A stretch of DNA of 64,000 nucleotides from DATARR01 sp036376245 (GCA_036376245.1 DASVAS010000035.1:190480-254479), one strand, 5' to 3'. Positions 17,424-28,231 are shown, numbered from the stretch's first letter. Translations and numbers: made by a program. Notes: a model not told the origin generated them from the letters alone.

Positions 17424-18319
17424 CGCCCGTACCGGTCTGGCGGCGGGCCCTGGACCGCTATCTGGAGGGCCTCGCGGTGGAGCGGGGCCTCTCCCAGAAC
17501 ACGGTCGCGGGATACCGGAACGACCTCGTCCGCCTGGGGGAGATGCTGGCGAAGCGGGGGGGCGACCTGCTGACCGCCGACGCGGCCGCCCTCTCGGCCC
17601 ACATGCGGGAGCTCCAGCGCCAGGGGCTCTCCCCCCGCTCCAGCGCCCGCGCGCTCTCGGCCCTGCGGGGCTTCTACGACCACCTGGTGCAGATGGGCGA
17701 GCGCAAGGACAACCCGTCGGTCAACCTCCTGCCCCCCAAGCTCTACAAGCCCCTGCCCAAGGTGCTCTCCGAGGACGAGGTGGAGGCGCTGCTGGCCGCG
17801 CCGGACATCTCGACCCCCAAGGGACTGCGCGACCGCGCCATGCTGGAGCTGCTCTACGCCACCGGCCTGCGGGTGAGCGAGCTGGTGGGGCTCCAGCTCC
17901 CGCAGCTCCGCCTGGACGTCGGCTTCCTGGTCGCCTTCGGCAAGGGGAGCAAGGAGCGGGTGGTGCCGGTGGGGGAGCAGGCCGAGCACTGGGTCAAGCG
18001 CTACCTCGCGGACGTCCGGCCGGCGATGGCCCAGGGACGGCACCAGTTCGTGTTCGTGAACAAGGACGGCGAGGGGATGACCCGGATGGGCTTCTGGAAG
18101 ATCCTCAAAGGCTACGGCCGCAAGATCGCCCTCAAGGCGGACCTCTCGCCTCACGTCCTGCGCCACAGCTTCGCCACGCACCTGTTGGAGCATGGGGCCG
18201 ACCTGCGGGCGGTCCAGGCCATGCTCGGGCACACGGACATCTCAACCACCCAGATCTATACCCATATCCACCAGACGCGCTTGAAATCGCTCTACGAGCG
18301 GTATCATCCACGTTCGTAG
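17420..18319 (+). CDS. xerD: Tyrosine recombinase XerD
   Basis: A 299-residue protein, the usual length for XerC/D. It resolves chromosome dimers at dif with its partner recombinase. The N-terminal SAM-like core-binding domain (about 5-90, GLSQNTVAGYRNDL) is followed by the catalytic domain. Active-site residues are Arg in LYATGLRVSELVGL, the Lys region GKGSKERVVP, His/Arg in SPHVLRHSFATHLLEHG, His in MLGHTDISTTQ and Tyr in IYTHIH. The likely start is TTG at 17420, overlapping the preceding stop as TTGA, so translation may be coupled. No adjacent att site or cargo suggests an integrase, so the housekeeping role is preferred. Confidence 0.92.
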   Translation: MTPVPVWRRALDRYLEGLAVERGLSQNTVAGYRNDLVRLGEMLAKRGGDLLTADAAALSAHMRELQRQGLSPRSSARALSALRGFYDHLVQMGERKDNPSVNLLPPKLYKPLPKVLSEDEVEALLAAPDISTPKGLRDRAMLELLYATGLRVSELVGLQLPQLRLDVGFLVAFGKGSKERVVPVGEQAEHWVKRYLADVRPAMAQGRHQFVFVNKDGEGMTRMGFWKILKGYGRKIALKADLSPHVLRHSFATHLLEHGADLRAVQAMLGHTDISTTQIYTHIHQTRLKSLYERYHPRS

Positions 18320-18362
18320 ATATTCGACAACGGCGGTATGTCCGCCGACAGGAGCGCAAGGG

Positions 18363-21127
18363 ATGGACAACGCTCCCCCAGGTCCTTCCAATCAGAACCC
18401 GGCTGACCCGAGCACGGAGACCGTGTTCCTGGGTGGAAGGGCCGCGCCGCCTCTCCGGGCCGAGTCTACGGAGCGGGGGACGGTGGTGGGCCGCTATGTA
18501 ATCCTCGAACGCATCGGGACCGGCGGCATGGGGGTGGTCTATGCCGCCTACGATCCCGAGCTGGACCGCAAGGTGGCCTTGAAGCTCCTGCGGCCCGACC
18601 GTGTCGCGGGCAAGGACCAGCGGGTCCGCCTGCTGCGCGAGGCCCAGGCGATCGCGCGCCTCTCGCATCCCAACGTGGTGACGGTCCATGACACCGGCGC
18701 CGTGGGCGATCAGATCTTCATCGCCATGGAGTTCGTGGCCGGCCGGACTCTCCGCCAGTGGCTGCGGGAGGAGAAGCCCACGTGGCGGCAGGTGGTGGAG
18801 GTGTTCCTCCTCGCCGGCCGGGGGCTCGCCGCCGCCCACGCCGCCGGTCTGGTGCACCGGGACTTCAAGCCCGACAACGTGCTGCTGGGGGCGGACGGCC
18901 GGGCGCGGGTGGCGGACTTCGGGTTGGCGCGGTCGGTGGGGGAGGCCGCCGAGGCTTCCCCGGAGAGCCCGCCGTCGTCCGGCTCCGGTCCCCTGCTGGC
19001 GAGCCCGCTGACCCAGCCCGGCGCCGCCATGGGGACGCCGCCCTACATGGCGCCGGAGCAGATCCGGGGGGAGGCCGTGGACGCCCGCTCGGACCAGTTC
19101 AGCTTCTGCGTCTCCCTGTACGAGGCCTTCTATGGCGAGCGGCCGTTCGAGGGCAGGGATTCGAAGGAGATCGCGGCGGCCGTGGAGCGCGGGGCCTCGC
19201 CGCCCTCCGGGAGCCGGGTCCCCCAGCGGATCCGCGAGGCGCTGATGCGGGGCCTGAGCGCCGACCCGGCCCATCGCTATCCTTCGATGACGGACCTCCT
19301 GCGCGACCTGGAGCGCGATCCCGCCGCCGTCCGCCGCCGGTGGCTGGCCGCGGCGGCGGTGGTGCTCGTCACCGGGGCTCTCTTCTCCAGCCTGGGCTAC
19401 CTCCAGGCGCGCCGGGAGCGCCTCTGCACGGGGGCGGAGGAGAAGGTCGCGGGGATCTGGAACGCCGAGAAAAAGCGGGAGGTGCGGGCGGCGTTCCTCG
19501 CTACCGGGGCGCCGTTCGCGGGGGCCGTCGCGGGGAGCGTGGAACGGAGCCTCGACCGCTACCTGCGGGACTGGGCCGGGGCGCGCCGGGAAGCCTGCGA
19601 GGCAACGCGGCTGCGGGGGGAACAGTCGGAGGACCTGCTCGACCGGCGGATGTTCTGCCTCGACCAGCGGCTTCAACAGGCCGCCGCGGTGGTCGGCCTG
19701 TTCGCGGGAGCGGACCTCCAGGTCGTGGAGAAGGCGGTCTCCTCCACGGCGGAGCTGCCGCGGCTCGAAGCCTGCGCCAACGCTGGCGCGCTGACCGCCA
19801 AGCTGCCGCCGCCGGGCGATCCGAACCTGCGGGCCCGGGTGGAAGCGGCGCGGGGCAGGCTGGCGGAGGTCCAGGCGCTGACGTCGGCGGGAAAGTTCAA
19901 GGAAGCGCTGCCCAGGGCCGGAGAGGTCGCGGAGCTGGCGCGCCGGCTGGGGTACGGCCCCCTGGCTGCCGAGACCCTCTATCAGAAGGCCCGCCTCGAG
20001 GACCTCACGGGGGATTACCCCAAGGCCGAGGCGACCATGTTCGAGACGCTCGTGGCGGCGCACGCGGCGCGCCACCAGGAGGTGGCGGCGCGGGCGGCCT
20101 CGCAACTCGCCGCGATCGTGGGTTTCAAGCAGTCCCGGGTTCCCGAGGGCGAGCGCTGGGCCCACCTGGCGGAGGGCATCGCGGAAGGGGCGCAAGGGGG
20201 CGACGCCCTTCGCTCCGAGCTGTTCCAGCATCTCGGGATCGCCATGGCCGGCGGGGGCCGGTACGAGGAAGCGGCCGCGGCCTCGTCCAAGGCCCTGGCC
20301 TTGGCCGAGCGGTCCGGCAGGCCCCCCGACGCGGTCGCCGCCCTCCACACCAACCTGAGCGAGCTCTACCAGGAGTTGGGCCGCAACGAGGAGGCGCTCC
20401 GCCACGTGCGCCGCGGCCTGGAGATCCGGCGCAAGGTGCTGGATCCGGACCACCCGGACTTCGGCAGGTCGTACAACAGCCTGGGGAACATCTATACGAA
20501 TCTGCACCGCTACAAGGAGGCCGCCGCGGCCTTCGAGAATTCCGTCCAGGTCTCCCGGCGGCACTACGGGCCGAACCACCTGCTGACCGCCGGCGCGCTC
20601 TTCAACCTGGGGACCGCGTACCAGAACCTCGACCGTCTCGACGACGCCATGCGCTGCAACCGGCAGGCTCAAAAAAGCCTGGAGATCCTCTATGGTCCCG
20701 ACCATCCCTATGTGGCCATGGCCCTGACCAATGTGGGCGAAGTCCTGCGGCTCCAGCATGAGCCCGCCCAATCGCTGGCGGCCTACCAGCGGGCGTTGGA
20801 AATCCAGGAGAAGACCCTGGGGCCCGATCACGTCAACCTGGCCTACAGCCTGGTCGGGATCTCCAAGGCCCTCCTGGAGCTCGGCCGCGCCGCCGAGGCC
20901 ATCCCGGCGAGCCGGCGGGCTCTCGCCCTGTTCGAGAGCCAGCCCATCGACCCAGGCCTCGTCCACCAGACCCGCTACGTCCTGGCCTGTGTGCTCTGGG
21001 AAGGGGGAGGCGACCGCGGGCAGGCCCTGGAGCTCGCCCGGCGAGCCAGGGCGGGGTTCGCCGAGCGGAAGCAGCCGGAGGAGGAGCGCATGGTCGCGGA
21101 CTGGCTGCGCCAGAAGGGACAGGCCAG

Positions 21128-21131
<4 letters not shown>
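18363..21131 (+). CDS. Membrane Ser/Thr protein kinase with TPR sensor domain
   Basis: A 922-residue protein. The Hanks-type kinase domain (about 44-315) shows IGTGGMGVVY (Gly loop 52-57), Lys74 in VALKLLRP, HRDFKPDN with catalytic Asp167, DFG at 185-187 and MGTPPYMAPEQI. A transmembrane helix follows at about 325-345 (WLAAAAVVLVTGALF). The rest (about 350-922) is outside the membrane and rich in tetratricopeptide repeats of the kinesin-light-chain style (NLSELYQELGRNEEAL, NLGTAYQNLDRLDDAM). The stop overlaps the TTG start of the FHA regulator, so the pair is translationally coupled. FHA domains bind phosphothreonine, so the neighbour is a likely target. A hairpin (CGGCGG/CCGCCG, 18331-18347) precedes the start. 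Confidence 0.94.
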
Positions 21132-22885
<1,754 letters not shown>

Positions 22886-22888
22886 CCC

Positions 22889-22904
22889 GTCCCGGATCCG
22901 GGAC
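22889..22904. promoter_or_regulatory. 16-bp palindrome, putative activator site 1
   Basis: GTCCCGGATCCGGGAC is a perfect 16-bp palindrome starting 3 bases after the AAA+ regulator stop codon. A second copy differing at two central bases lies 43 bases downstream, and both stand upstream of a sigma54-like promoter. Inference: upstream activating site for the regulator encoded next door. Confidence 0.65.
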
Positions 22905-22931
22905 CGCCCTTCCGCCTCCCGTCGCTCCCAA

Positions 22932-22947
22932 GTCCCGGAGACGGGAC
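22932..22947. promoter_or_regulatory. 16-bp palindrome, putative activator site 2
   Basis: GTCCCG-GAGA-CGGGAC, matching site 1 at 14 of 16 positions, flanked by A and T that extend the dyad by one pair. Its centre is about 58 bases upstream of the sigma54-like element. As a hairpin it could alternatively end the regulator transcript, but no T run follows. Confidence 0.62.
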
Positions 22948-22990
22948 TGACATATCGCCATGGATCTTTTGTTTTCAAGAGTTTGAGTCC

Positions 22991-23005
22991 TGGCAGCCTC
23001 CTTGC
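22991..23005 (+). promoter_or_regulatory. Sigma54-type (-24/-12) promoter
   Basis: TGGCAGCCTCCTTGC matches the consensus TGGCAC-N5-TTGC with the exact spacing between GG and GC (10 bases). Transcription would start near 23017, about 38 bases before the ATG at 23055. The stretch just upstream (about 22965-22985) is unusually A/T-rich for this genome, as often seen at such promoters. Confidence 0.7.
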
Positions 23006-23054
23006 CCTTCAGGGGCGGCGCACAACGCCACCGAAGTGGCAAGGAGGAGAAGAA

Positions 23055-23504
23055 ATGAAGAATGTCGTCCTGTTCGCCCTGCTGATCGCCGTCGCCGCCG
23101 GAGCCGCCCAGGCGTACCCGTTCCATGAGCCGATCCCGAATGTCGATTACTACTGCACCTACACGGGGACCCCGCCCAGCCAGGCGGCGAACCCCGGCCT
23201 GTCCCTCTTCAGCATCACCCGCTCGATCGATCCCGGCGGTGTCCTGCCCTGGTGGAAGGGAACCGAATATTTCGACGCCACCTGGGCTCCTGACGCCTGG
23301 GACCACCGCAAGGTGGTCTTCGCCAAGCCGGTGAACATGTGGATCACCGGGAAGGGCTACGGCACCCGGTGGGAGTTCACCATCAACCCGTACGGCCCCC
23401 AGTGCAAGGCCACGGACATCATCAACGACGGCTACGGCGGCCAGACCATCTATTTCGGCGGCTGCACCGACGGCCACACCCGCGTCTGCCACCGCCTCTA
23501 CTAG
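23055..23504 (+). CDS. Small secreted protein of unknown function
   Basis: A 149-residue protein; ATG at 23055 with AAGGAGG 7 bases upstream. Residues 1-20 are a signal peptide (LFALLIAVAAGAAQA). The mature part is aromatic and Gly-rich with four cysteines (YYCTYTG, PQCKATD, GGCTDGHTRVCHRLY), enough for two disulfides. No family is recognised. A sigma54-like promoter and twin palindromes lie directly upstream, and the kinase and AAA+ regulator genes precede it, so it is the most obvious local target of that system. Confidence 0.78.
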   Translation: MKNVVLFALLIAVAAGAAQAYPFHEPIPNVDYYCTYTGTPPSQAANPGLSLFSITRSIDPGGVLPWWKGTEYFDATWAPDAWDHRKVVFAKPVNMWITGKGYGTRWEFTINPYGPQCKATDIINDGYGGQTIYFGGCTDGHTRVCHRLY

Positions 23505-23653
23505 AAGCTTCGCCCACCGGTCCGGGGCCGCTCCGTCCGGGGGCGGCCCCCCTCCCGTCCGGAATTCCCTCTCTACGGATCTGGTTGCAGCGCTTGACGA
23601 TCCCGCTGGAAAGCTAGGCGTTCCCGCCGGCTGTTCCGTAGAATAGACGGACC

Positions 23654-24418
23654 GTGACGACCGGAGTGGAGATCCCCGTTTTGACGAGCAGCTCCAGAAC
23701 CTCCCCATTCCTGCGGCGACTGGCCTTCGGCTCCCTCTTCCTCTTCGGCTCCCTGGCGCCCGCGCGCGCCGAGCTGGTCGTGCTCGTGGACGGCAGCGTC
23801 ATGAAGGTGGCGGCGTACGAGGCCGAGGGGGATCTGGCCCGCCTGACCTATCCCTCGGGCGGCCGCCTGACCATGCCCATTGAACGGGTCGAGCGGGTGG
23901 TGGACGACGAGGTCGTCTACGTTCCCGAGCCGCCGCCCCAGGTCGTCGTGGCGTTGTCGGAGAACCCCGACTCGCCGCCGATCCCTCTCCATTTCGACGA
24001 GAGTCTGGCCAAGGTGCCGGAAGGTCCCTACGGGGACCTGATCTTCGAGACCGCCAAGCGTCACAAGGTCAATCCGCAGGTCGTGGCCGCCCTGATCCGC
24101 CAGGAGTCGGCGGGCAAGCCGCGGGCGGTTTCCCACAAGGGCGCCCGCGGTCTGATGCAGCTCATGCCGGCCACGGCGGAGCGCTTCGGGGTCCGCAAGG
24201 AGAAGCTCTTCGATCCCAAGGAGAACCTGGAGGCCGGGGTCAAGTACCTGAGCTGGCTCCTGGAGCAGTTCCCCAACGACCTCGCCCGCGTCCTCGCCGC
24301 CTACAACGCGGGAGAGAACGCGGTCCTCCGCTACGGCGGCATTCCCCCCTACCGCGAGACGCGGAACTACGTAAAGAAGATCTACGGCACCCTGGGATTG
24401 ACGATCCAGGGGCTGTAG
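23654..24418 (+). CDS. Lytic transglycosylase (SLT domain) with N-terminal extension
   Basis: A 254-residue protein from a GTG start. A signal-like segment lies at about 15-38 (RRLAFGSLFLFGSLAPARA). A short beta-rich part with LVVLVDGSVMKV follows. The goose-lysozyme/SLT domain is at about 125-250, with the catalytic Glu in LIRQESAGKP, then SHKGARGLMQLMPATA and LAAYNAGENAV. It cleaves peptidoglycan glycan strands in the periplasm with 1,6-anhydro product formation. It is convergent with the UbiE-like gene. Its last 36 bases recur, degenerate, on the far side of that gene. Confidence 0.9.
   Translation: MTTGVEIPVLTSSSRTSPFLRRLAFGSLFLFGSLAPARAELVVLVDGSVMKVAAYEAEGDLARLTYPSGGRLTMPIERVERVVDDEVVYVPEPPPQVVVALSENPDSPPIPLHFDESLAKVPEGPYGDLIFETAKRHKVNPQVVAALIRQESAGKPRAVSHKGARGLMQLMPATAERFGVRKEKLFDPKENLEAGVKYLSWLLEQFPNDLARVLAAYNAGENAVLRYGGIPPYRETRNYVKKIYGTLGLTIQGL
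24383..24418. repeat. Direct repeat A (3' end of the transglycosylase gene)
   Basis: Begins TACGGCACCCTGGGATTGAC and includes the stop codon of the transglycosylase. A 35-base copy with one deletion and a few substitutions lies at 25224-25258, so the UbiE-like gene is enclosed by the pair. Confidence 0.7.
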
Positions 24419-24426
24419 ATGGCCGC

Positions 24427-25200
24427 TCACCGCACGCCGGTGTAGTCCGACAGGATCCCGTGCTCCACCCTCCGCTCGACATCTGAGAAGCCGGCCTCCC
24501 GCAGGGCGTCGAGGATAACCTCGGGCGGCACGCAGCTCTCGATGGTGTCCCAGTAATACTCCATCAGCTCCTGGGACGTGCGGCCGCCGCGGCCGAAGCG
24601 GGCGAGGAAGGGGACGATGCGGCCGAGATACAGCTTGAGGACATGGTGCTGCAGGCGTGAAGAGGGCCGGGTGATCTCCAGGAGGAGCACCTTGCCGCCG
24701 GGCTTGAGCACGCGCCGGTACTCCTGAAAGGTGGCGCGGAGGTCGGCCACGTGACGCAGGGCGTAGCCCATGGTCAGGCGGTCGAAACGTTCGTCGGGGA
24801 AGGGGAGTGCCTCGGCGATCCCGCGCACGCGGCGCTTCACCCCCCGTCCCGCGGCGTGGCTCATCATCCCGAGGCTGGGATCGAGGGCCACGACCAGGCC
24901 CCGGTGGCCCACGATCTGCTGGCCGAGAGCGGCGATGACCCCGGTGCCGGAGCCGGTGTCGAGCAGGCTCATGCCCTCGGCGAGGCCAGCCCGCAGCAGG
25001 GCCTGCCGCCGGTACCAGGATCCGGCGCCGAAGCTCACGGCCTGGTTGAGCCAGTCATAGTCGCCCGCCGCCCCATTGAACCAGGCGCTGATCCGCTGCC
25101 TGCGTTGCTCCGCGTCCTGGTAATACCGCGTGAGCGGCGGATGGGGGGGGAGGGGATCGGAGCCGCCGGCGGGCGGAATGACGCTTCTGTCCATCGTCAT
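24427..25200 (-). CDS. UbiE/COQ5-type SAM-dependent methyltransferase
   Basis: A 257-residue class I methyltransferase. SAM-binding motif I is visible in LLDTGSGTGVIA, followed by ALDPSLGMM, LPFPDERFDRLTMGYALRHV and the post-motif EYRRVLKPGGKVLLLEI. UbiE/MenG methylates demethylmenaquinone or ubiquinone precursors at the membrane, and the RISAWFNGAAGDYDWLNQ opening fits this family. Residue identity at motif I (T-G-S-G-T-G) is close to, but not exactly, the common C-G-T-G-D pattern, so another quinone or small-molecule substrate is possible. The gene stands alone between two direct repeats. Confidence 0.85.
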   Translation of the reverse strand: MTMDRSVIPPAGGSDPLPPHPPLTRYYQDAEQRRQRISAWFNGAAGDYDWLNQAVSFGAGSWYRRQALLRAGLAEGMSLLDTGSGTGVIAALGQQIVGHRGLVVALDPSLGMMSHAAGRGVKRRVRGIAEALPFPDERFDRLTMGYALRHVADLRATFQEYRRVLKPGGKVLLLEITRPSSRLQHHVLKLYLGRIVPFLARFGRGGRTSQELMEYYWDTIESCVPPEVILDALREAGFSDVERRVEHGILSDYTGVR

Positions 25201-25223
25201 GGTACGCGAAGCCTATCGCGTTT

Positions 25224-25258
25224 TACGGCACCCTGGGATGACGATTCACGGGCTGCAG
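25224..25258. repeat. Direct repeat B (degenerate copy of the transglycosylase 3' end)
   Basis: Matches 24383-24418 over about 31 of 35 positions, with one missing T after GGGAT and a few changes. It lies 23 bases upstream of the UbiE-like start, in the same orientation as repeat A. Confidence 0.68.
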
Positions 25259-25262
25259 GCCA

Positions 25263-25344
25263 CCCCTGGGAGCGCCGGCGTCCCGCCGGCCAGCTTACTA
25301 AAAACAAAGTAAGCCTGCCGGCGGGACGCCGGCGCTCCCAGGGG
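25263..25344. repeat. Long perfect palindromic repeat (GCCGGCGTCCCGCCGGC family), copy 1
   Basis: 28-base arms starting CCCCTGGGAGCGCCGGCGTC (25263-25290) and ending GCTCCCAGGGG (25317-25344) are perfect inverted copies. The 26-base centre also holds a smaller GCTTACT/AGTAAGC stem. Such elements, whose translations read S-A-G-V-P-P-A, are dispersed in many environmental genomes. Other copies here are 28200-28227 and 31695-31773. Confidence 0.92.
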
Positions 25345-25390
25345 ACTTTTCCACGGACGGAGAAGCCGATGCATCATGTATGCTCCTGCC

Positions 25391-26452
25391 ATGATCCCAA
25401 CGGAACCGATCGGCAGCATCCCCCGGCCGCCTGAGCTGATCCGCGCGGTCCGCGAGGCACAGCAGGATCCCCAGGCCCGGGAGCGCGTGGCGGAGCTTTA
25501 CGAGCAGGCGCTCGTCGACACGATCCAGCGCTTCGAGGCGACCGGCTCGCCGATGATCACGGACGGCGAGCAGACCAAGCCCAGCTTTGCGACGTACCCG
25601 ATTCATGGCAGCGACAATCTGGCGTCCGACGGTGTGACGATCCCCTTCGCCGACGGCCACACCCGGCAGTTGCCGCGCCTCGTCGCGGGGCCGTTCCGCT
25701 ACCGGACCCGCGCGTCCAGGTATCTCACCAGGGCCCAGGGCCTCACCCGGACGCCTCTCAAGCAGGCGGTGATTTCGGCGTCCGCGATCAGCCTGCTCTA
25801 TCCCGCGGCCGGGATCGACGGCTACTCCAGGGAGGAGTTCATCGCCGACCTCCTCAGCGAGGCCGAGGCGGACATCCGCGAGTGTCTGGATCGAGGCGCC
25901 GCCAAGGTTCAGATCGATTTCACCGAGGGCCGTCTCGCCGTGAAGCTCGACCCCTCCCGCGGGCTGCTGCGGCAGTTCGTCGATCTGAACAATCAGGTGC
26001 TTCGCCGTTTCACCTCGGAGGAGCGGCGGCGCATCGGGATTCACACCTGCCCCGGGGGCGATCAGGATTCGACCCACAGCGCCGACGTCGACTACGCCGA
26101 GCTTCTGCCCGAGCTTTTCGCGCTGGAGGCCGGCAACTTCTATCTCCAACTGGCCAGCGAGGCGGATCGCCGGCGGGTCCTCGGCATCATTCGCGAGCAC
26201 GCCCGGCCGGAGCAGAGGATCTTCATCGGCGTCACCGATCCCATCAACCCGCGGGTGGAGACGCCGGAAGAAATCCGCGACCGCATTCTGGAAGCGGCCG
26301 GGATCCTCGGGCCCGAGCGGCTCGGGAGCACGGACGACTGCGGGTTCTCGCCCTTCGGCGACGATCTCTCGACGGCCCGCGATACGGCCTTCGCGAAGAT
26401 CCGTGCCCGGGTGGAGGGAACCGAGATGGCGAGCCGGCAGCTCGGTCTCTGA
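25391..26452 (+). CDS. MetE-like cobalamin-independent methyltransferase (C-terminal-domain type)
   Basis: A 353-residue protein resembling the catalytic half of MetE. The zinc ligands of MetE appear as His and Cys in GIHTCPGGDQ and a later Cys in STDDCGFSPFG. The start PTEPIGSIPRP matches the phosphate/glutamate-binding opening of the family. Stand-alone MetE-core proteins transfer methyl groups between thiols or act on 5-methyltetrahydropteroyl-glutamates, and some act on xenobiotic thiols. ATG at 25391 fits the family N-terminus; an in-frame ATG at 25376 would add five residues. The MFS transporter starts 2 bases after the stop, so they form an operon. Confidence 0.82.
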   Translation: MIPTEPIGSIPRPPELIRAVREAQQDPQARERVAELYEQALVDTIQRFEATGSPMITDGEQTKPSFATYPIHGSDNLASDGVTIPFADGHTRQLPRLVAGPFRYRTRASRYLTRAQGLTRTPLKQAVISASAISLLYPAAGIDGYSREEFIADLLSEAEADIRECLDRGAAKVQIDFTEGRLAVKLDPSRGLLRQFVDLNNQVLRRFTSEERRRIGIHTCPGGDQDSTHSADVDYAELLPELFALEAGNFYLQLASEADRRRVLGIIREHARPEQRIFIGVTDPINPRVETPEEIRDRILEAAGILGPERLGSTDDCGFSPFGDDLSTARDTAFAKIRARVEGTEMASRQLGL

Positions 26453-26454
26453 GA

Positions 26455-27654
26455 ATGCGCTGGATCAACGTTTTCGTGGCGGCGGTCATCATGCTGGCGA
26501 CGCTGCCGGGCCGGACGCAGGGGCTGGGGCTCATCACCGAGCCGATGCTGCTAGACCTGCGGCTCGACCGGGTGAGCTATGCCAACATCAATCTCTGGGC
26601 GACGCTGATCGGGGCGCTGATCTGTCTGCCGATCGGGCGGCTGTTCGACCGCGCCGGCCTGCGCGTCGCGACGTTCGTCCTCACCCTCGGGCTCGGCGCG
26701 GTGGTCTGGACCATGAGCCGCATCACCGGGGGCGTCGTCATCCTCTTCCTGCTGGTGCTCGCGACCCGCGCGATCGGACAGAGCGCTCTGTCCGTCTCCA
26801 GCATCACGGCGGTGGGGAAGTCGTTCGACCGCCGTGTCGGGATGGCGATGGGCGTCTACTCGGTGCTGCTCACCGTGTTCTTCGCGGCGGCGTTCGTCGG
26901 CGTCGGCACCGCGGTCCGCGTCGAGGGCTGGCGCAACGCCTGGGGTTGGGTCGCCTATGGGCTGCTGCTCTTCGCCGCGCCGCTCGTGCTGCTGCTCCGC
27001 GAGGGTCCGGCGGGACAGGCCGCCGACACCGAGGAACAGGACGGCGGCGCCGGGATGTCGCTGGCGGCGGCGCTCCGCACGCCGGCGTTCTGGGTGTTCG
27101 CCGGCGGGACGTCTCTCTTCGGGCTCGTCTCGTCGGGCCTGGGGCTGTTCAACCAGGCGGTCCTCGCGGAACGGGGGTTCGATCAGCCCGTCTACGTCAA
27201 GTTTCTGGCGGCGACGGCGGTCATCGGGCTGGTGGGGCAGGGGCTGTGCGGCTGGCTGACGCTGCGCTGGTCGATGCGGCGGCTGCTGGGTCTCGCGCTG
27301 TTCCTCTACGCCGCCGGCCTGGCGGCGCTGCCGCTGCTGTCGACGCTGACGCAGCTATGGATCTTCGCGGCCCTGTTCGGACTCTCCGGCGGCATGATCA
27401 CAGTCCTGTTCTTCGCGGTCTGGCGGCAGGCGTTCGGCGCCGCGCACCTCGGCCGGATTCAGGGCGCCGCGCAGATGCTGACCGTCCTGGCGTCCGCCAT
27501 CGGACCGCTGATCTTCGCCCAGTGCGCGGCGCTGACCGGTTCGTACATGCCGGCTCTCTGGATCCTGGTGCCGTGCGTGTTCCTCCTCAGCCTGGCGGCT
27601 TTCCGCGTGCCGATGCCCCGCCCGCTCCCGTTCCCCGCGTCTTCACCTCTCTGA
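26455..27654 (+). CDS. Major facilitator superfamily transporter
   Basis: A 399-residue protein with about 12 hydrophobic segments. The conserved loop 2-3 motif appears as GRLFDRAGLRVA. A charged central loop (REGPAGQAADTEEQDGG) divides the two six-helix halves. Opening segments are VFVAAVIMLATLPG and WATLIGALICLPI. Secondary transporter of the inner membrane; the substrate cannot be read from the sequence. It begins 2 bases after the MetE-like gene and is followed 10 bases later by a small membrane protein, so the three are probably one operon. Confidence 0.9.
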   Translation: MRWINVFVAAVIMLATLPGRTQGLGLITEPMLLDLRLDRVSYANINLWATLIGALICLPIGRLFDRAGLRVATFVLTLGLGAVVWTMSRITGGVVILFLLVLATRAIGQSALSVSSITAVGKSFDRRVGMAMGVYSVLLTVFFAAAFVGVGTAVRVEGWRNAWGWVAYGLLLFAAPLVLLLREGPAGQAADTEEQDGGAGMSLAAALRTPAFWVFAGGTSLFGLVSSGLGLFNQAVLAERGFDQPVYVKFLAATAVIGLVGQGLCGWLTLRWSMRRLLGLALFLYAAGLAALPLLSTLTQLWIFAALFGLSGGMITVLFFAVWRQAFGAAHLGRIQGAAQMLTVLASAIGPLIFAQCAALTGSYMPALWILVPCVFLLSLAAFRVPMPRPLPFPASSPL

Positions 27655-27664
27655 GGAGACCGTC

Positions 27665-28165
27665 ATGGCGACTGTCCGACGCCCGCTCGTCATCGTTCTG
27701 ATCGTCGTGCTGGCGTTGGTCGTCTTCGCTGGCGGCTGGCTGATCGGACGGCTCGGTATCGGCAAGGTCGTCGATCCCGAGTCGCTGACCGAGGCCGAGC
27801 GCCAGTTCGCGGAACGTATGCGCGGCGTGACGCTGGTCGGCTCCTTCACGACCGACGGCGAGGATCGTCCGCCGCAGGCCGACCGCTACGACATCGTCAG
27901 CGTCGAGAAAGCCAGCGACGACCTCTGGCGGTTCAACTCGAAATGTTGCGGCCTGAACGGCGCGGTTCCCTTCGTCGTCCCCATGCGGTTCAACGGTGAC
28001 ACGCCGATGGTCATGATGACCGAGATGAGCCTGCCCGGCCTCGGCACGTTCTCCGCGCGCGTCTTCTTCTACGGGGATCGCTACGCGGGCACCTGGCAGC
28101 ACGGCGAGGTGGGCGGGCATATGTGGGGGCGGATTGAGAAGACGGCGGCGCCTGCGGCTCCATGA
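27665..28165 (+). CDS. Small N-terminally anchored protein of unknown function
   Basis: A 166-residue protein. Residues 7-27 form a single membrane helix (PLVIVLIVVLALVVFAGGWLI), followed by a soluble beta-rich domain with SLTEAERQFAERMRGVTLVG, RYDIVSVEKASDDLWRF and FYGDRYAGTWQHGEVGGHMWG. The last part looks like a lipocalin- or DUF-type strand pair ending in a W-x-x-x-x motif. It probably faces the periplasm. It lies at the end of the MetE-like/MFS operon. No family is recognised. Confidence 0.75.
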   Translation: MATVRRPLVIVLIVVLALVVFAGGWLIGRLGIGKVVDPESLTEAERQFAERMRGVTLVGSFTTDGEDRPPQADRYDIVSVEKASDDLWRFNSKCCGLNGAVPFVVPMRFNGDTPMVMMTEMSLPGLGTFSARVFFYGDRYAGTWQHGEVGGHMWGRIEKTAAPAAP

Positions 28166-28199
28166 ATCCGCCCATCCATCTCTTTTCTCGTGAAAGCCC

Positions 28200-28227
28200 C
28201 CCCTGGGACCGCCGGCGTCCCGCCGGC
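28200..28227. repeat. Solo arm of the long palindromic repeat
   Basis: Left arm only, in a variant reading CCCCTGGGACCGCCGGCGTC and onward, followed by the family tail CTACTTACTT. Its exact inverted partner with the same GGTCCC variant is the right arm of the copy at 31746-31773. The tail supplies the stop codon of the 60-residue gene at 28232. Confidence 0.85.
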
Positions 28228-28231
28228 CTAC

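Noticed and set aside
17420..18319. Integrase of a mobile element
   Set aside because: Length, motifs and neighbours fit housekeeping XerD; no att duplication, cargo or excisionase.
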